Assembly: GCF_030056575.1 (NCBI RefSeq)
Contig: NZ_JASHHX010000016.1
Coordinates: forward strand, 1 to 64,000
Direction: 5' to 3'
From: Rhodoblastus sp. 17X3
Lineage (GTDB): Bacteria > Pseudomonadota > Alphaproteobacteria > Rhizobiales > Beijerinckiaceae
Length of the DNA: 64,000 nucleotides
The notes beneath the pieces are model-generated. The model ran no database searches and was not told the origin of the DNA. It was given only the letters and a program-made list of their open reading frames with translations. The position numbers and the translations under genes are program-made. Of the stretch, positions 1 through 7,441 are shown piece after piece (position 1 is the first letter of the stretch; each line of letters opens with the position of its first letter).

Positions 1-27
1 AAGAACATAACGCGAACATTATGTCAA
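1..27 (-). promoter_or_regulatory. SOS (LexA) box in a leftward promoter
   Basis: GAAC at 3-6 and GAAC at 14-17 are separated by exactly seven bases. On the minus strand this reads GTTC-N7-GTTC, the LexA box known from alphaproteobacteria. A minus-strand TTGACA (27-22) lies just upstream, so the box fills the spacer of a promoter whose -10 would fall at the window edge. Two further GAAC copies (34-37, 46-49) are spaced by eight bases and so miss the consensus by one. The controlled gene lies outside the window. Confidence 0.6.
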
Positions 28-180
28 GATCGCGAACCATCAAGCGAACCATGATCGATTAAAACTCTCGTCCGCGCGGTGCTTGGCTCCAGTGGTTTTT
101 TTGCGCATTGCGGACGTTCGGCAAATGCCTGCTCCCCTCCCGTTGCGGCCGAGCGCTACCGTGGACGCCGCGCGCTGCCA

Positions 181-507
181 AATCATCTCGTGAATCTGCT
201 GCCAAGTGACATGCATCTCGCTATGGCGTTCAAGCTGTGAACCGGGCAGATCAGCCTGGAGAGACGCGCGGCGGCGCTCGCCATGTTCAACAAGCTAGTC
301 GCGGAGAGCCTTACCGTGCTTGGTGTGACAGATGGGCTGTTTCGGGTCGCGGCCAAGTTCGCCAATCAGCATGCCCTAGGGCTTCGTGCCGGGGACGCGC
401 TGCACCTCGCCATTGCCTCGGAGTATGGCGCCATCGTGCATGCGCTTGACCAGCGGCTTGCCGATGCTGGTCCGGCGCCCGGCGTGCCGACGCAATTGCT
501 GGCATGA
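181..507 (+). pseudogene. vapC: vapC-type PIN-domain toxin, decayed
   Basis: The frame that ends at 507 encodes the C-terminal half of a type II toxin of the VapC PIN-domain family: an 'LRAGDALHLAIA' segment near 385-420 followed by 'HALDQRLADAG', the region carrying late acidic active-site residues. Upstream the same frame continues as 'SDMHLAMAFKL', then hits TGA at 238-240 where relatives usually have Arg before 'TGQISL', so a CGA to TGA change is likely. The N-terminal third and any vapB antitoxin are absent. Translation could restart at ATG 283, but the product would lack the first catalytic acidic residue, so I call it a relic rather than a toxin. Confidence 0.6.
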
Positions 508-508
508 C

Positions 509-864
509 CCAGGTTCGCTCCTTCCCGGCTGGCCGCGCCTAGGGCGTCAATGGCAGATGATTGGACCAATGAACAGAACGACGCGATCGTTGCAGGCTAT
601 TTCGCGATACTCGCCGACGACATCGTTGGATGCCCCCACAGCGGCGACCACCTTGGTGCGTGGCGGAGCGGCGAAGAGCGAAAATGCGTCCAGCCTAAGC
701 GTACGCTCGAAGGCGAAAGCGGATATCTGGGTGGAGTGGGCAAAGGCGGTATCGCTCCTCCGCTACCAATTCAAAATCAACGAATTAAGCAGCGAAGAAC
801 CGGGCGATTGGCGGCCTATTCACGTTGTTGTATGTCGCAGTGATTCCGCACGAGTCAGATCGTA
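509..864. other. relic-bearing gap
   Basis: No intact gene is recognised in these 356 bases. From ATG 550 about 27 codons ('MADDWTNEQNDAIVAGYFA' onward) look like the N-terminus of a conserved bacterial hypothetical protein often annotated as HNH- or DUF-type. The similarity stops near base 630 and the frame then reads through unrelated residues to 843. Another frame between about 640 and 830 has a plausible composition ('KADIWVEWAKAVSLLRYQF') but no start of its own. This fits two gene fragments joined by a deletion. The assignment is from memory of the family. Confidence 0.35.
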
Positions 865-1743
865 TCAGATCTGTTCGCGGCGGTGCGGCGCCTTGAGGCC
901 TTGATCGGTTCTTGTATAGATCGCCTCGGACATTTCAGCGATGATTTTTCGGTCGCCAGTCTTTTTCTGAAGCAGCACGAACTCGATCGGCCCAAGCTCC
1001 GGCAAGCGTGGATCGGGGTCGCAGGCTTGCAAGCCTTGCGGGATGAGCGTGCTCGAATGCGCCATCATCCCGAGGCCGATGCCGGTCGCTGTCGCGAGGC
1101 CATTCAGGTCGCCGCTGGTGCAGGCAATGCGCCAAGGCACGCCCTCGCGCTCCAAGGCGGTGAGCGCCATGAAACGGGTGATGCTCGGCGGCGGATAGAG
1201 CACAAGCTGCGCTTCATCATGGCGGAACACTGGCTTATTGGTCGCAGCGGTCCAGACGATCCTGTCCCGGAAGACGAGCTGGCCGCGATCGCCGTCAGGC
1301 CAGCGTTTGCACAGAATCATGTCGAGTCGGCCCTCGTCGAAGAGTTCCATCAGCGTGCGGCTCAAGGCGATCGTGAAGTCGAGATCGACGTCCGGGTGGC
1401 TCTGGGTGAAGTCGCGGATGATCTCGCGCAGCCAGCCGATCGCCAGATCTTCGCAGGCGCCGAACAGGAAGCGCCTCCTTTTCTTGGCTAGTGAAAAATG
1501 ACGCTTCGCCCGCTCATTGGTCTCGAGTATGGAGCGCGCGAACTCCAGCATGGCTTGTCCATGTTCGGTCAGGCTGTTCGAATGCGTGTCGCGCAAAAAC
1601 AGCTTATGCCCGGCGAATTGCTCCAGTCGTTTGACATGTTCGCTGACGCTCGACTGCGAAAGGCCGAGTTGGCGCCCGGCTTCCGAAAAGCTTTTCACTT
1701 CCGTGATTGCGACGAAAGTGCGGAGGTGGAGCGGGTCGAGCAT
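865..1743 (-). CDS. LysR-type regulator, probably of oxalate genes
   Basis: A 292-residue LysR-family transcription factor. Residues 1-60 form the winged helix-turn-helix ('SFSEAGRQLGLSQSSVSEH' holds the recognition helix), and the rest is the periplasmic-binding-protein-like effector domain. It is divergent from the oxalate decarboxylase gene, with 136 bases between its start and that gene's likely start. Two palindromes of LysR T-N11-A type lie in that gap, the nearer only 14 bases from this start codon, so autoregulation and control of oxdC are both likely. The effector is unknown; oxalate is an inference from the neighbours. Confidence 0.85.
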   Translation of the reverse strand: MLDPLHLRTFVAITEVKSFSEAGRQLGLSQSSVSEHVKRLEQFAGHKLFLRDTHSNSLTEHGQAMLEFARSILETNERAKRHFSLAKKRRRFLFGACEDLAIGWLREIIRDFTQSHPDVDLDFTIALSRTLMELFDEGRLDMILCKRWPDGDRGQLVFRDRIVWTAATNKPVFRHDEAQLVLYPPPSITRFMALTALEREGVPWRIACTSGDLNGLATATGIGLGMMAHSSTLIPQGLQACDPDPRLPELGPIEFVLLQKKTGDRKIIAEMSEAIYTRTDQGLKAPHRREQI

Positions 1744-1757
1744 GGCCGGAGCGCCTC

Positions 1758-1802
1758 ATCGGAAAATCCGATCGCTGATATTTAATCATCGGTAGTTCCG
1801 AT
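1758..1802. promoter_or_regulatory. twin LysR-type operators
   Basis: ATCGGAAAATCCGAT (1758-1772) has perfect 6-base arms. ATCGGTAGTTCCGAT (1788-1802) has perfect 5-base arms. Both contain T-N11-A (T1759/A1771 and T1789/A1801), and they start exactly 30 bases apart, about three helical turns. This matches the recognition-site plus activation-site layout known for LysR regulators in divergent promoters. Confidence 0.75.
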
Positions 1803-1879
1803 TTACAAATTCCAATTCATCATCGGCCTCAACAAATTCGCCGCCAAATAATGGAGGCGGCGCAATGGGGAGGACCGAT

Positions 1880-3070
1880 ATGATCACCAGCAGGCGCAAT
1901 TTCTTTGGCACGGCCGCGATGGGCGCTTCCGGGCTTGTGACCTTCGCGAGCATAGCCGAGGCGACCGACAAGTTCATGGCCAAGGGCGGCGACGGCGGCT
2001 ACGCCCGCGAGGCGACAGCCCTGCCGCCGGGCGATGTGGTCGCCTATCACGACCCCAAAGACGTCGGCGCCATGCCAGACTTCAAGTTCTCGCTCGATGG
2101 CAACAAGCCCAAGGTCACCTCCGGCGGTTGGGCCAAGGAAGCAACGGTGCATCAGTTCCCGATCAGCAAGGGAATCGCCGGCGTTCACATGTATCTCAAC
2201 CCTGGCGCGTCGCGCGAATTGCATTGGCACGCCATGGCGGCGGAGTGGGCTTTCGTCATTGAGGGACGCTGCCAGACGGTGGTGATCGAGCCGAGCGGCG
2301 CGGTCGAGGTCAATAATTTCGAGCCCGGAGATCTCTGGTATTTCGCCAAGGGGCACGGCCATTCAATCCAGGCGATCGGCGACAAGCCCTGTCATTTCAT
2401 CCTGTCATTCGATAATGGCGCCTTCTCGGAACACGGCACGTTCTCCATCACGGACTGGGTCGATGTCACGCCGAAGGAGATGCTGGCGCTTGAATTCGGC
2501 TTGCCCAAGGACATTTTCGACGCTTTCCCGAAAGGCGAGACCTATATCCAGTCGGGTCCGATCTTGCAGCCGTCTGATGCGTTGGAGGCGCCCTGGCCCA
2601 AGGAATCGACACACAAATTCCAGCTGACACGCAATGCGAAGGCGGTGCGCGATTTCGATGGCGGGACCTTCCGGCTGGCGACCATTGACGAATTTCCGGC
2701 GCAAAAAACCATGTCGGGCGGCGTGATGACGCTGAAGCCTGGCGCGATGCGCAGGCTGCATTGGAATGTCAACGCCAATGAATGGCACTATTACCTGCGC
2801 GGCAAGGGACAGGTTGCGATGTTTGGCTCGGGCGGGCGAGGCAAGGTGGCGGAATTCGGTCCCGGCGACGTCGCCTATATTCCCATGGGCTTCGGCCACG
2901 CCATCAAGAACGTCGGGGACGAGGATCTCGAAATCGTCCAGACCTGGGACAATGGCAAGTTCGAGGAGATCGATCTCGATCGCTGGGTGCAGACCAGCCC
3001 GAACTATCTGCTGTCGAACAATTTCGCCGGCGTTCCCAATTCGACCATCGCCAAGTTGAAACGCGGCTGA
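1880..3070 (+). CDS. oxdC: bicupin oxalate decarboxylase, Tat-exported
   Basis: Mn-dependent bicupin of the OxdC family (oxalate to formate plus CO2), 396 residues. ATG 1880 follows GGGGAGG at 1867-1873. ATG 1865, also behind a GGAGG (1853-1857), is an alternative adding five residues. The N-terminus 'TSRRNFFGTAAMGASG' is a twin-arginine signal, so the enzyme should act in the periplasm. Cupin 1 has H-W-H, a downstream Glu and a distal His ('GHGHS'). Its lid reads 'FSEHGTF', close to the SENST lid of Bacillus OxdC and keeping the Glu that favours decarboxylase over oxidase chemistry. Cupin 2 reads H-W-N at residues 294-296 where the family has H-W-H, so one metal ligand is changed; the later Glu and His remain. 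Arg precedes both metal motifs. Confidence 0.85.
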   Translation: MITSRRNFFGTAAMGASGLVTFASIAEATDKFMAKGGDGGYAREATALPPGDVVAYHDPKDVGAMPDFKFSLDGNKPKVTSGGWAKEATVHQFPISKGIAGVHMYLNPGASRELHWHAMAAEWAFVIEGRCQTVVIEPSGAVEVNNFEPGDLWYFAKGHGHSIQAIGDKPCHFILSFDNGAFSEHGTFSITDWVDVTPKEMLALEFGLPKDIFDAFPKGETYIQSGPILQPSDALEAPWPKESTHKFQLTRNAKAVRDFDGGTFRLATIDEFPAQKTMSGGVMTLKPGAMRRLHWNVNANEWHYYLRGKGQVAMFGSGGRGKVAEFGPGDVAYIPMGFGHAIKNVGDEDLEIVQTWDNGKFEEIDLDRWVQTSPNYLLSNNFAGVPNSTIAKLKRG

Positions 3071-3090
3071 GCTCTCCGGAAGCAGCTGGG

Positions 3091-3119
3091 CGCGGCCTCT
3101 CGCGGGCCGCGTCCTTTTT
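3091..3119 (+). terminator. Rho-independent terminator after oxdC
   Basis: CGCGGCC (3091-3097) pairs perfectly with GGCCGCG (3105-3111) around a 7-base loop, followed by TCC and five T. It lies 20 bases after the oxdC stop and suggests that the downstream transporter genes are at least partly transcribed separately. Confidence 0.7.
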
Positions 3120-3164
3120 CGGAGCGGCTAGCGCCGTGTCTCATCGAAGCTCGGCGGCTTTCCA

Positions 3165-3424
3165 ATGGTCTCAACCCGACGCAATTTCATTGAAATCGCC
3201 GCCTGGGGCGCGGCCTGTTTCCCGGCCTTGGCCAGCGCCTCCGCCGCGGAGTCCTAGAAATCCAGCTCGACAAGATGGTGCGGTCCAGCCCGGCCTATCT
3301 GCTCGCCAATAATTTCGCCGGCGCGCCGCCGGAGATCAGTCGCGCGACTGAAACGAAATTGAAAGGACCGCGCGACGGCGAAAACGACCGCGCGCGAAAA
3401 AAAGATGAGCGGGGAGAGAAATGA
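3165..3424 (+). pseudogene. internally deleted second oxdC copy
   Basis: ATG 3165 opens a 30-codon frame, 'MVSTRRNFIEIAAWG' through 'ASASAAES', which is a Tat signal like that of the intact oxdC; it stops at TAG 3255-3257. In another frame from about 3251 the bases encode 'EIQLDKMVRSSPAYLLANN' then 'FAGAP', closely matching the oxdC C-terminus 'EEIDLDRWVQTSPNYLLSNN' then 'FAGVP'. Signal and tail are therefore joined with both cupin domains missing (about 1 kb lost) and the frame shifted at the junction. The tail differs enough from the intact gene to come from a diverged paralogue rather than a fresh duplication. The open frame runs to TGA 3422-3424, overlapping the next gene's start. Confidence 0.75.
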
Positions 3425-4704
3425 TGGAGGCTGCGAACGAATTATCCTTGTCCGCGCGAACTGTTGAGGTCGCGCATCAGGTCCTGTCCGGCCGCGGCCG
3501 GGGGCTGCGCGGCCATCTCGCTTTCGTCGGGCCTGCCGTCGTCGCCTCTGTCGCCTATGTCGATCCCGGCAATGTCGCGACCAATATCCAGGCTGGCGCG
3601 CGCTATGGCTATAACCTGCTTTGGGTCGTCCTGTTCGCCAATGTCATTGCGATGCTGTTCCAGGCCATGTCGGCCAAGATGGGCATCGTCACCGGGCGCA
3701 ATCTCGCGGAACTCTGCCGAGATCATTTTCCCAGGCCGGTTGTGATGGCGATGTGGGGCGCCAGCGAAATCGCCGCCATGGCGACCGATATCGCGGAATT
3801 CATCGGCGCAGCGCTGGGCTTTTCGCTTCTGTTCGAGATTCCCTTGTTTGTCGGCATGGTCGCGGCGGGCATTGTCGTTTTCGGAATCCTGCTTTTCGAA
3901 AAGCAGGGCTTTCGGCAATTGGAAATCGTGATCGGCGCAATGATTGCCGCCATCGCCGTCAGCTATGTGCTCGAACTGATCATCGCCAAGGTCGATTGGT
4001 CGAGCGCGGCCATGGGAGCGGTGACGCCGCGGATCGAGGATTCCTCCGCGCTCCTGCTGGCCGTCGGAATGATCGGCGCGACCGTCATGCCCCACGCGAT
4101 CTTCCTGCATTCGGGCCTGACCCAGCAACGTGTTCCAGCAAGAACGGAACAGGAAAAAAGCAAGCTTCTGCGCATTTCCAATCGCGAGGTCATCGTCGCG
4201 CTGAGCGTCGCCGGACTGGTCAATGTCGCCATGGTGATGATGGCGGCCGCCGCCTTCCATCCGGGAGCGGCGGACGTCGCCGAAATCGAGACCGCTTATC
4301 GCACCTTAACTCCTCTCCTGGGCAAGGGCGCCGCCGCCTTGTTTCTGGTTTCCCTGCTGGCGTCGGGCCTCTCGAGCGCTGCTGTGGGAACCATGGCCGG
4401 TCAGATGATCATGCAGGGCTTCGTCGGCTTCCGAATTCCAATCTGGCTGCGACGCCTGGCGACCATGATCCCCTCATTCATCGTGATCGGCCTGGGCGTG
4501 AAGGCCATCGACGCCCTGGTGTGGAGCCAGGTCGCGCTAAGCGTGCTGCTGCCCATCCCCATGGTCGCGCTGCTGGTTCTGGCGCGCCGCCGCGACCTGA
4601 TGGGCTCCTTCGTGAACAGTAAAGGGAATCAAATAATTGCGACACTCTCGGCCTTGATCGTTCTTGGCCTGAACGTCGTGCTGGTCGTTCAGGCTTTGAG
4701 CTGA
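3421..4704 (+). CDS. mntH: Nramp-family divalent metal (Mn2+) transporter
   Basis: 427-residue inner-membrane transporter of the Nramp/MntH family, proton-coupled Mn2+ (or Fe2+) uptake. The TM1 metal motif D-P-G-N is at residues 48-51, and the TM6 motif M-P-H starts at Met223, so the Asp, Asn and Met metal ligands of the family are present. Eleven hydrophobic segments are apparent. ATG occurs twice in tandem (3421, 3424) behind GGGGAGAG. It lies between a Mn-dependent oxalate decarboxylase and an oxalate/formate-type antiporter, so the inferred job is supplying Mn for the decarboxylase. Substrate choice among divalent metals cannot be read from sequence. Confidence 0.85.
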   Translation: MMEAANELSLSARTVEVAHQVLSGRGRGLRGHLAFVGPAVVASVAYVDPGNVATNIQAGARYGYNLLWVVLFANVIAMLFQAMSAKMGIVTGRNLAELCRDHFPRPVVMAMWGASEIAAMATDIAEFIGAALGFSLLFEIPLFVGMVAAGIVVFGILLFEKQGFRQLEIVIGAMIAAIAVSYVLELIIAKVDWSSAAMGAVTPRIEDSSALLLAVGMIGATVMPHAIFLHSGLTQQRVPARTEQEKSKLLRISNREVIVALSVAGLVNVAMVMMAAAAFHPGAADVAEIETAYRTLTPLLGKGAAALFLVSLLASGLSSAAVGTMAGQMIMQGFVGFRIPIWLRRLATMIPSFIVIGLGVKAIDALVWSQVALSVLLPIPMVALLVLARRRDLMGSFVNSKGNQIIATLSALIVLGLNVVLVVQALS

Positions 4705-4760
4705 GCGCTCGCAAGTTCCACTCGCAAGAAAACGATGAAGACAAGACCTGGGAGAAAAGG

Positions 4761-6413
4761 ATGAGCATATCAATCAGGGCCAAGGCGCCCGAGGCGCCGC
4801 TCGGCTGGCTGGATCGCGAGGCGACCATTGCGCAGCCGGGTTTCAATCGCTGGCTGGTCCCGCCGGCGGCCTTGGCGATCCACCTCTGCATCGGCATGGC
4901 CTATGGCTTTTCGGTCTTCTGGCTGCCGCTGAGCCAAGCCATAGGAATCAGCAGGCCCGTCGCCTGCGCGGCCGATTCCGGCCTGATGACGGCTCTGTTC
5001 ACCACGACATGCGACTGGAGAGTCGCCGATCTCGGCTGGATGTTCACTTTGTTCTTCGTCCTGCTCGGCTCATCCGCCGCCATATGGGGCGGCTGGCTGG
5101 AGCGCGCCGGTCCGCGCAAGGCGGGCGTGGTCGCAGCCTTCTGTTGGGCCGGGGGGCTGCTGATCGGCGCGCTCGGCGTCTATGCCCATCAGCTCTGGCT
5201 GCTCTGGCTCGGACCGGGCGTGATCGGCGGAATCGGGCTGGGCCTCGGCTATATTTCGCCGGTCTCCACGCTGATCAAATGGTTCCCCGACCGGCGCGGC
5301 ATGGCCACCGGCATGGCGATCATGGGCTTTGGCGGCGGCGCGATGATCGGCTCCCCGCTCGCAACTCTGCTGATGAATTATTTCAAGACTCCGAATTCTG
5401 TCGGCGTCTGGCAAACGTTCATGGTGCTTGGCTGCGTCTATTTCGTGTACATGCTCGGCGGCGCCTTCGGCTATCGCGTTCCGCCGCATGGATGGCGGCC
5501 TCAGGGCTGGGCGCCGGCCCCCGCCGGGAAGGGCATGATCACGCATGGCGACGTCCATCTCGACAATGCGCTGAAGACCCCGCAGTTCTGGCTGATCTGG
5601 GCAGTGCTTTGCCTCAATGTCTCGGCAGGCATCGGCGTGCTTGGCATGGCCTCTCCCATGTTGCAGGAGATTTTCGGCGGCGCGCTGATCGGCAAGCCGG
5701 AATTGGGCTTCGCCGCGCTCGACGCCGGTCAGAAGGCCGCCATCGCGGGGATCGCGGCGGGCTTTGCCGGACTGTTGTCTCTGTTCAATATCGCGGGCCG
5801 CATTGGCTGGGCGACCATTTCTGACAAGTTGGGGCGAAAAAATACCTTTTTCGTCTTTTTCCTGGTGGGAATCGCGCTCTACGCCAGCACGTCCGCCTTC
5901 GCCCATATGGGAAGCAAGGCTCTGTTCGTTGGCGCCTTCTGCGCGATCCTGTCGATGTATGGCGGCGGCTTCGCCACCGTGCCGGCCTATCTGGCGGATA
6001 TTTTCGGGACCCAGTATGTGGGCGCGATCCACGGCCGGTTGCTGACGGCCTGGTCCACGGCGGGAATCGTCGGACCGGTGGTGGTCAATTACATTCGTGA
6101 GTTCAACAAGGCGGCCGGAGTCCCCGCCGACCGGCTCTACGACGTCACCATGTATGTGCTCGCCGGCTTTTTGTTCCTCGGCATGATCTGCAATGCGCTT
6201 GTGCGCCCGGTCGATCCGAAATGGCTGATCCCCGAGCGTGAGGCTGCGGCGCGTCAAGCGGCGCAATCCATTCCCTCGGGACCGGTCGGCGATCATGGCG
6301 TCGGCCAAGGCCGGTTCGACGTCAAAGCGGCGCTGGCATGGGCCTCTGTCGGAATCCCCCTCCTATGGGGCGTGGCGCAAACGTTCGAAAAAGTGCTTAA
6401 AATTCTCTACTGA
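4761..6413 (+). CDS. OFA-family MFS antiporter, oxalate/formate type
   Basis: 550-residue major facilitator of the OFA (oxalate:formate antiporter) family with 12 or more membrane segments. Family-like stretches include 'MAYGFSVFWLPLSQA' near residue 50, 'KWFPDRRGMATGMAIMGFG' near 175 and 'SMYGGGFATVPAYLADIFG' near 400. It is longer than the roughly 420-residue OxlT of Oxalobacter because of an insertion between TM1 and TM2 carrying two Cys, and a long C-terminus ending in an extra hydrophobic segment. It follows mntH by 56 bases with AGAAAAGG before the start. Role by context: oxalate import against formate export. OFA members with other substrates exist, so the substrate is inferred. Confidence 0.75.
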   Translation: MSISIRAKAPEAPLGWLDREATIAQPGFNRWLVPPAALAIHLCIGMAYGFSVFWLPLSQAIGISRPVACAADSGLMTALFTTTCDWRVADLGWMFTLFFVLLGSSAAIWGGWLERAGPRKAGVVAAFCWAGGLLIGALGVYAHQLWLLWLGPGVIGGIGLGLGYISPVSTLIKWFPDRRGMATGMAIMGFGGGAMIGSPLATLLMNYFKTPNSVGVWQTFMVLGCVYFVYMLGGAFGYRVPPHGWRPQGWAPAPAGKGMITHGDVHLDNALKTPQFWLIWAVLCLNVSAGIGVLGMASPMLQEIFGGALIGKPELGFAALDAGQKAAIAGIAAGFAGLLSLFNIAGRIGWATISDKLGRKNTFFVFFLVGIALYASTSAFAHMGSKALFVGAFCAILSMYGGGFATVPAYLADIFGTQYVGAIHGRLLTAWSTAGIVGPVVVNYIREFNKAAGVPADRLYDVTMYVLAGFLFLGMICNALVRPVDPKWLIPEREAAARQAAQSIPSGPVGDHGVGQGRFDVKAALAWASVGIPLLWGVAQTFEKVLKILY

Positions 6414-6739
6414 AAGCGCGGCGATTTGCCGACAGCGCCGCGTTCCGATTCCGCAATCCCGAGGGTTCACGTGGCGTCAATGAACACCCGCAAGGGCTGT
6501 CGGCCGCGGAAAAATCAAATTTCCGCGGCGAACCGCCAGATTGCGCGTTCGTTTGGTGGCGGAGGCAATGCAAAACGAGCCTCCGCTACCATCCCGCCCG
6601 TTGGCGCAGAATGCTCGCGCCTTCGGCAGCCGGGTTAACAATCGCAAATTTTAATCCCTTTGAGCCTCGCCGCCGTCTGAAATGCGCGTCGGCTGTCGCG
6701 CCGACCGGAACCGGCGCGACCTCCGTCGGGAGTTGGCGA
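6414..6739. other. convergent intergenic gap with strong hairpin
   Basis: No gene is seen between the convergent antiporter and doxX genes. GCCGCGGAAA (6503-6512) and TTTCCGCGGC (6520-6529) form a perfect 10-base stem with a 7-base loop; there is no T-run, so it is a possible transcription barrier rather than a standard terminator. A weaker GCGCGGCG/GCCGCG pair sits just after the antiporter stop. Confidence 0.5.
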
Positions 6740-7210
6740 TCAGAATTCGCGGCCGATCCGCGCGTCGAGCGAATAAGCGCCGCCGCCCCGGATGACATAG
6801 CTCAGGGCGACGATCCCCCAGAACAGCGGATATTCGAAACCGCCGTCCGTCCAGAAGAAGCCGGCGCCGAGATGGACGCTCAGCACCGCCGCGCCCATGA
6901 GGCCGACGACCAGTGCGGCGACCGGCCGCGTCAGCAGGCCCAGCGCAAGGAAAAGACCGCCAAAAAACTCGATCAGGCCCGCGATCAGCGCGAGCGAGGC
7001 GGGCAGGCCGAGCTTGGCCGCGAAGAATTGGCCGGTCGCCTCAAGCCCGTAGCCGCCAAACAGGCCGAACAATTTCTGCGCGCCATGCGGCATCAAAAGG
7101 AGGCCGGCGGTCACGCGGACCATGGGGTCGGCGTAAGGCGTCAGAGCCTTGGTCAGCGCGCCGACCGCAGGGATGAGGGGACGGGGGGAGGAAACGGCTA
7201 CAATGGTCAT
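6740..7210 (-). CDS. DoxX-family membrane protein
   Basis: 156-residue, four-helix inner-membrane protein of the DoxX family. The characteristic 'GLLLMPHGAQKLFG' segment is near residue 40, followed by 'LIAGLIEFFGGLFLALGLL'. DoxX-family proteins are associated with quinone or thiol redox systems and often sit beside azoreductase or glutathione transferase genes, as here. The start at 7210 is chosen because AGGAG precedes it; an upstream ATG at 7285 would add 25 residues without membrane character. It diverges from azoR over a 231-base promoter region. Confidence 0.8.
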   Translation of the reverse strand: MTIVAVSSPRPLIPAVGALTKALTPYADPMVRVTAGLLLMPHGAQKLFGLFGGYGLEATGQFFAAKLGLPASLALIAGLIEFFGGLFLALGLLTRPVAALVVGLMGAAVLSVHLGAGFFWTDGGFEYPLFWGIVALSYVIRGGGAYSLDARIGREF

Positions 7211-7301
7211 GGGCTCTGCTCCTGGCTTGGTTCGGACGACCTCGTCCGTTGCAAACAGAATTGCGCCATCCCTAGTTGGAAACAATTACGCAAAGAATGA
7301 C

Positions 7302-7364
7302 ATAACTGTTTTGTTATACTGAATAATTCGGGCAGGGCGACTATTCTCTTTGAAGAAACAGTTA
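7302..7364. promoter_or_regulatory. operator-like repeats between doxX and azoR
   Basis: ATAAC-N6-GTTAT (7302-7317) is an inverted repeat. TAACTGTT at 7303-7310 recurs inverted as AACAGTTA at 7357-7364. The pair spans the divergent promoter region and could be sites for the LysR regulator encoded at 9041-9967, whose gene closes this cluster. No binding has been shown. Confidence 0.45.
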
Positions 7365-7441
7365 AGTCACAATTGATGGAATTATCTTCGATTGTCAAAG
7401 GCCGTAGGTTTCTGGCGCCAAACGAATTCGGAGATTTTCCA

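Noticed and set aside
386-904. 172-codon open frame on the plus strand
   Set aside because: It begins inside the vapC relic in another frame and shows no coherent domain; it is better explained by two broken genes.
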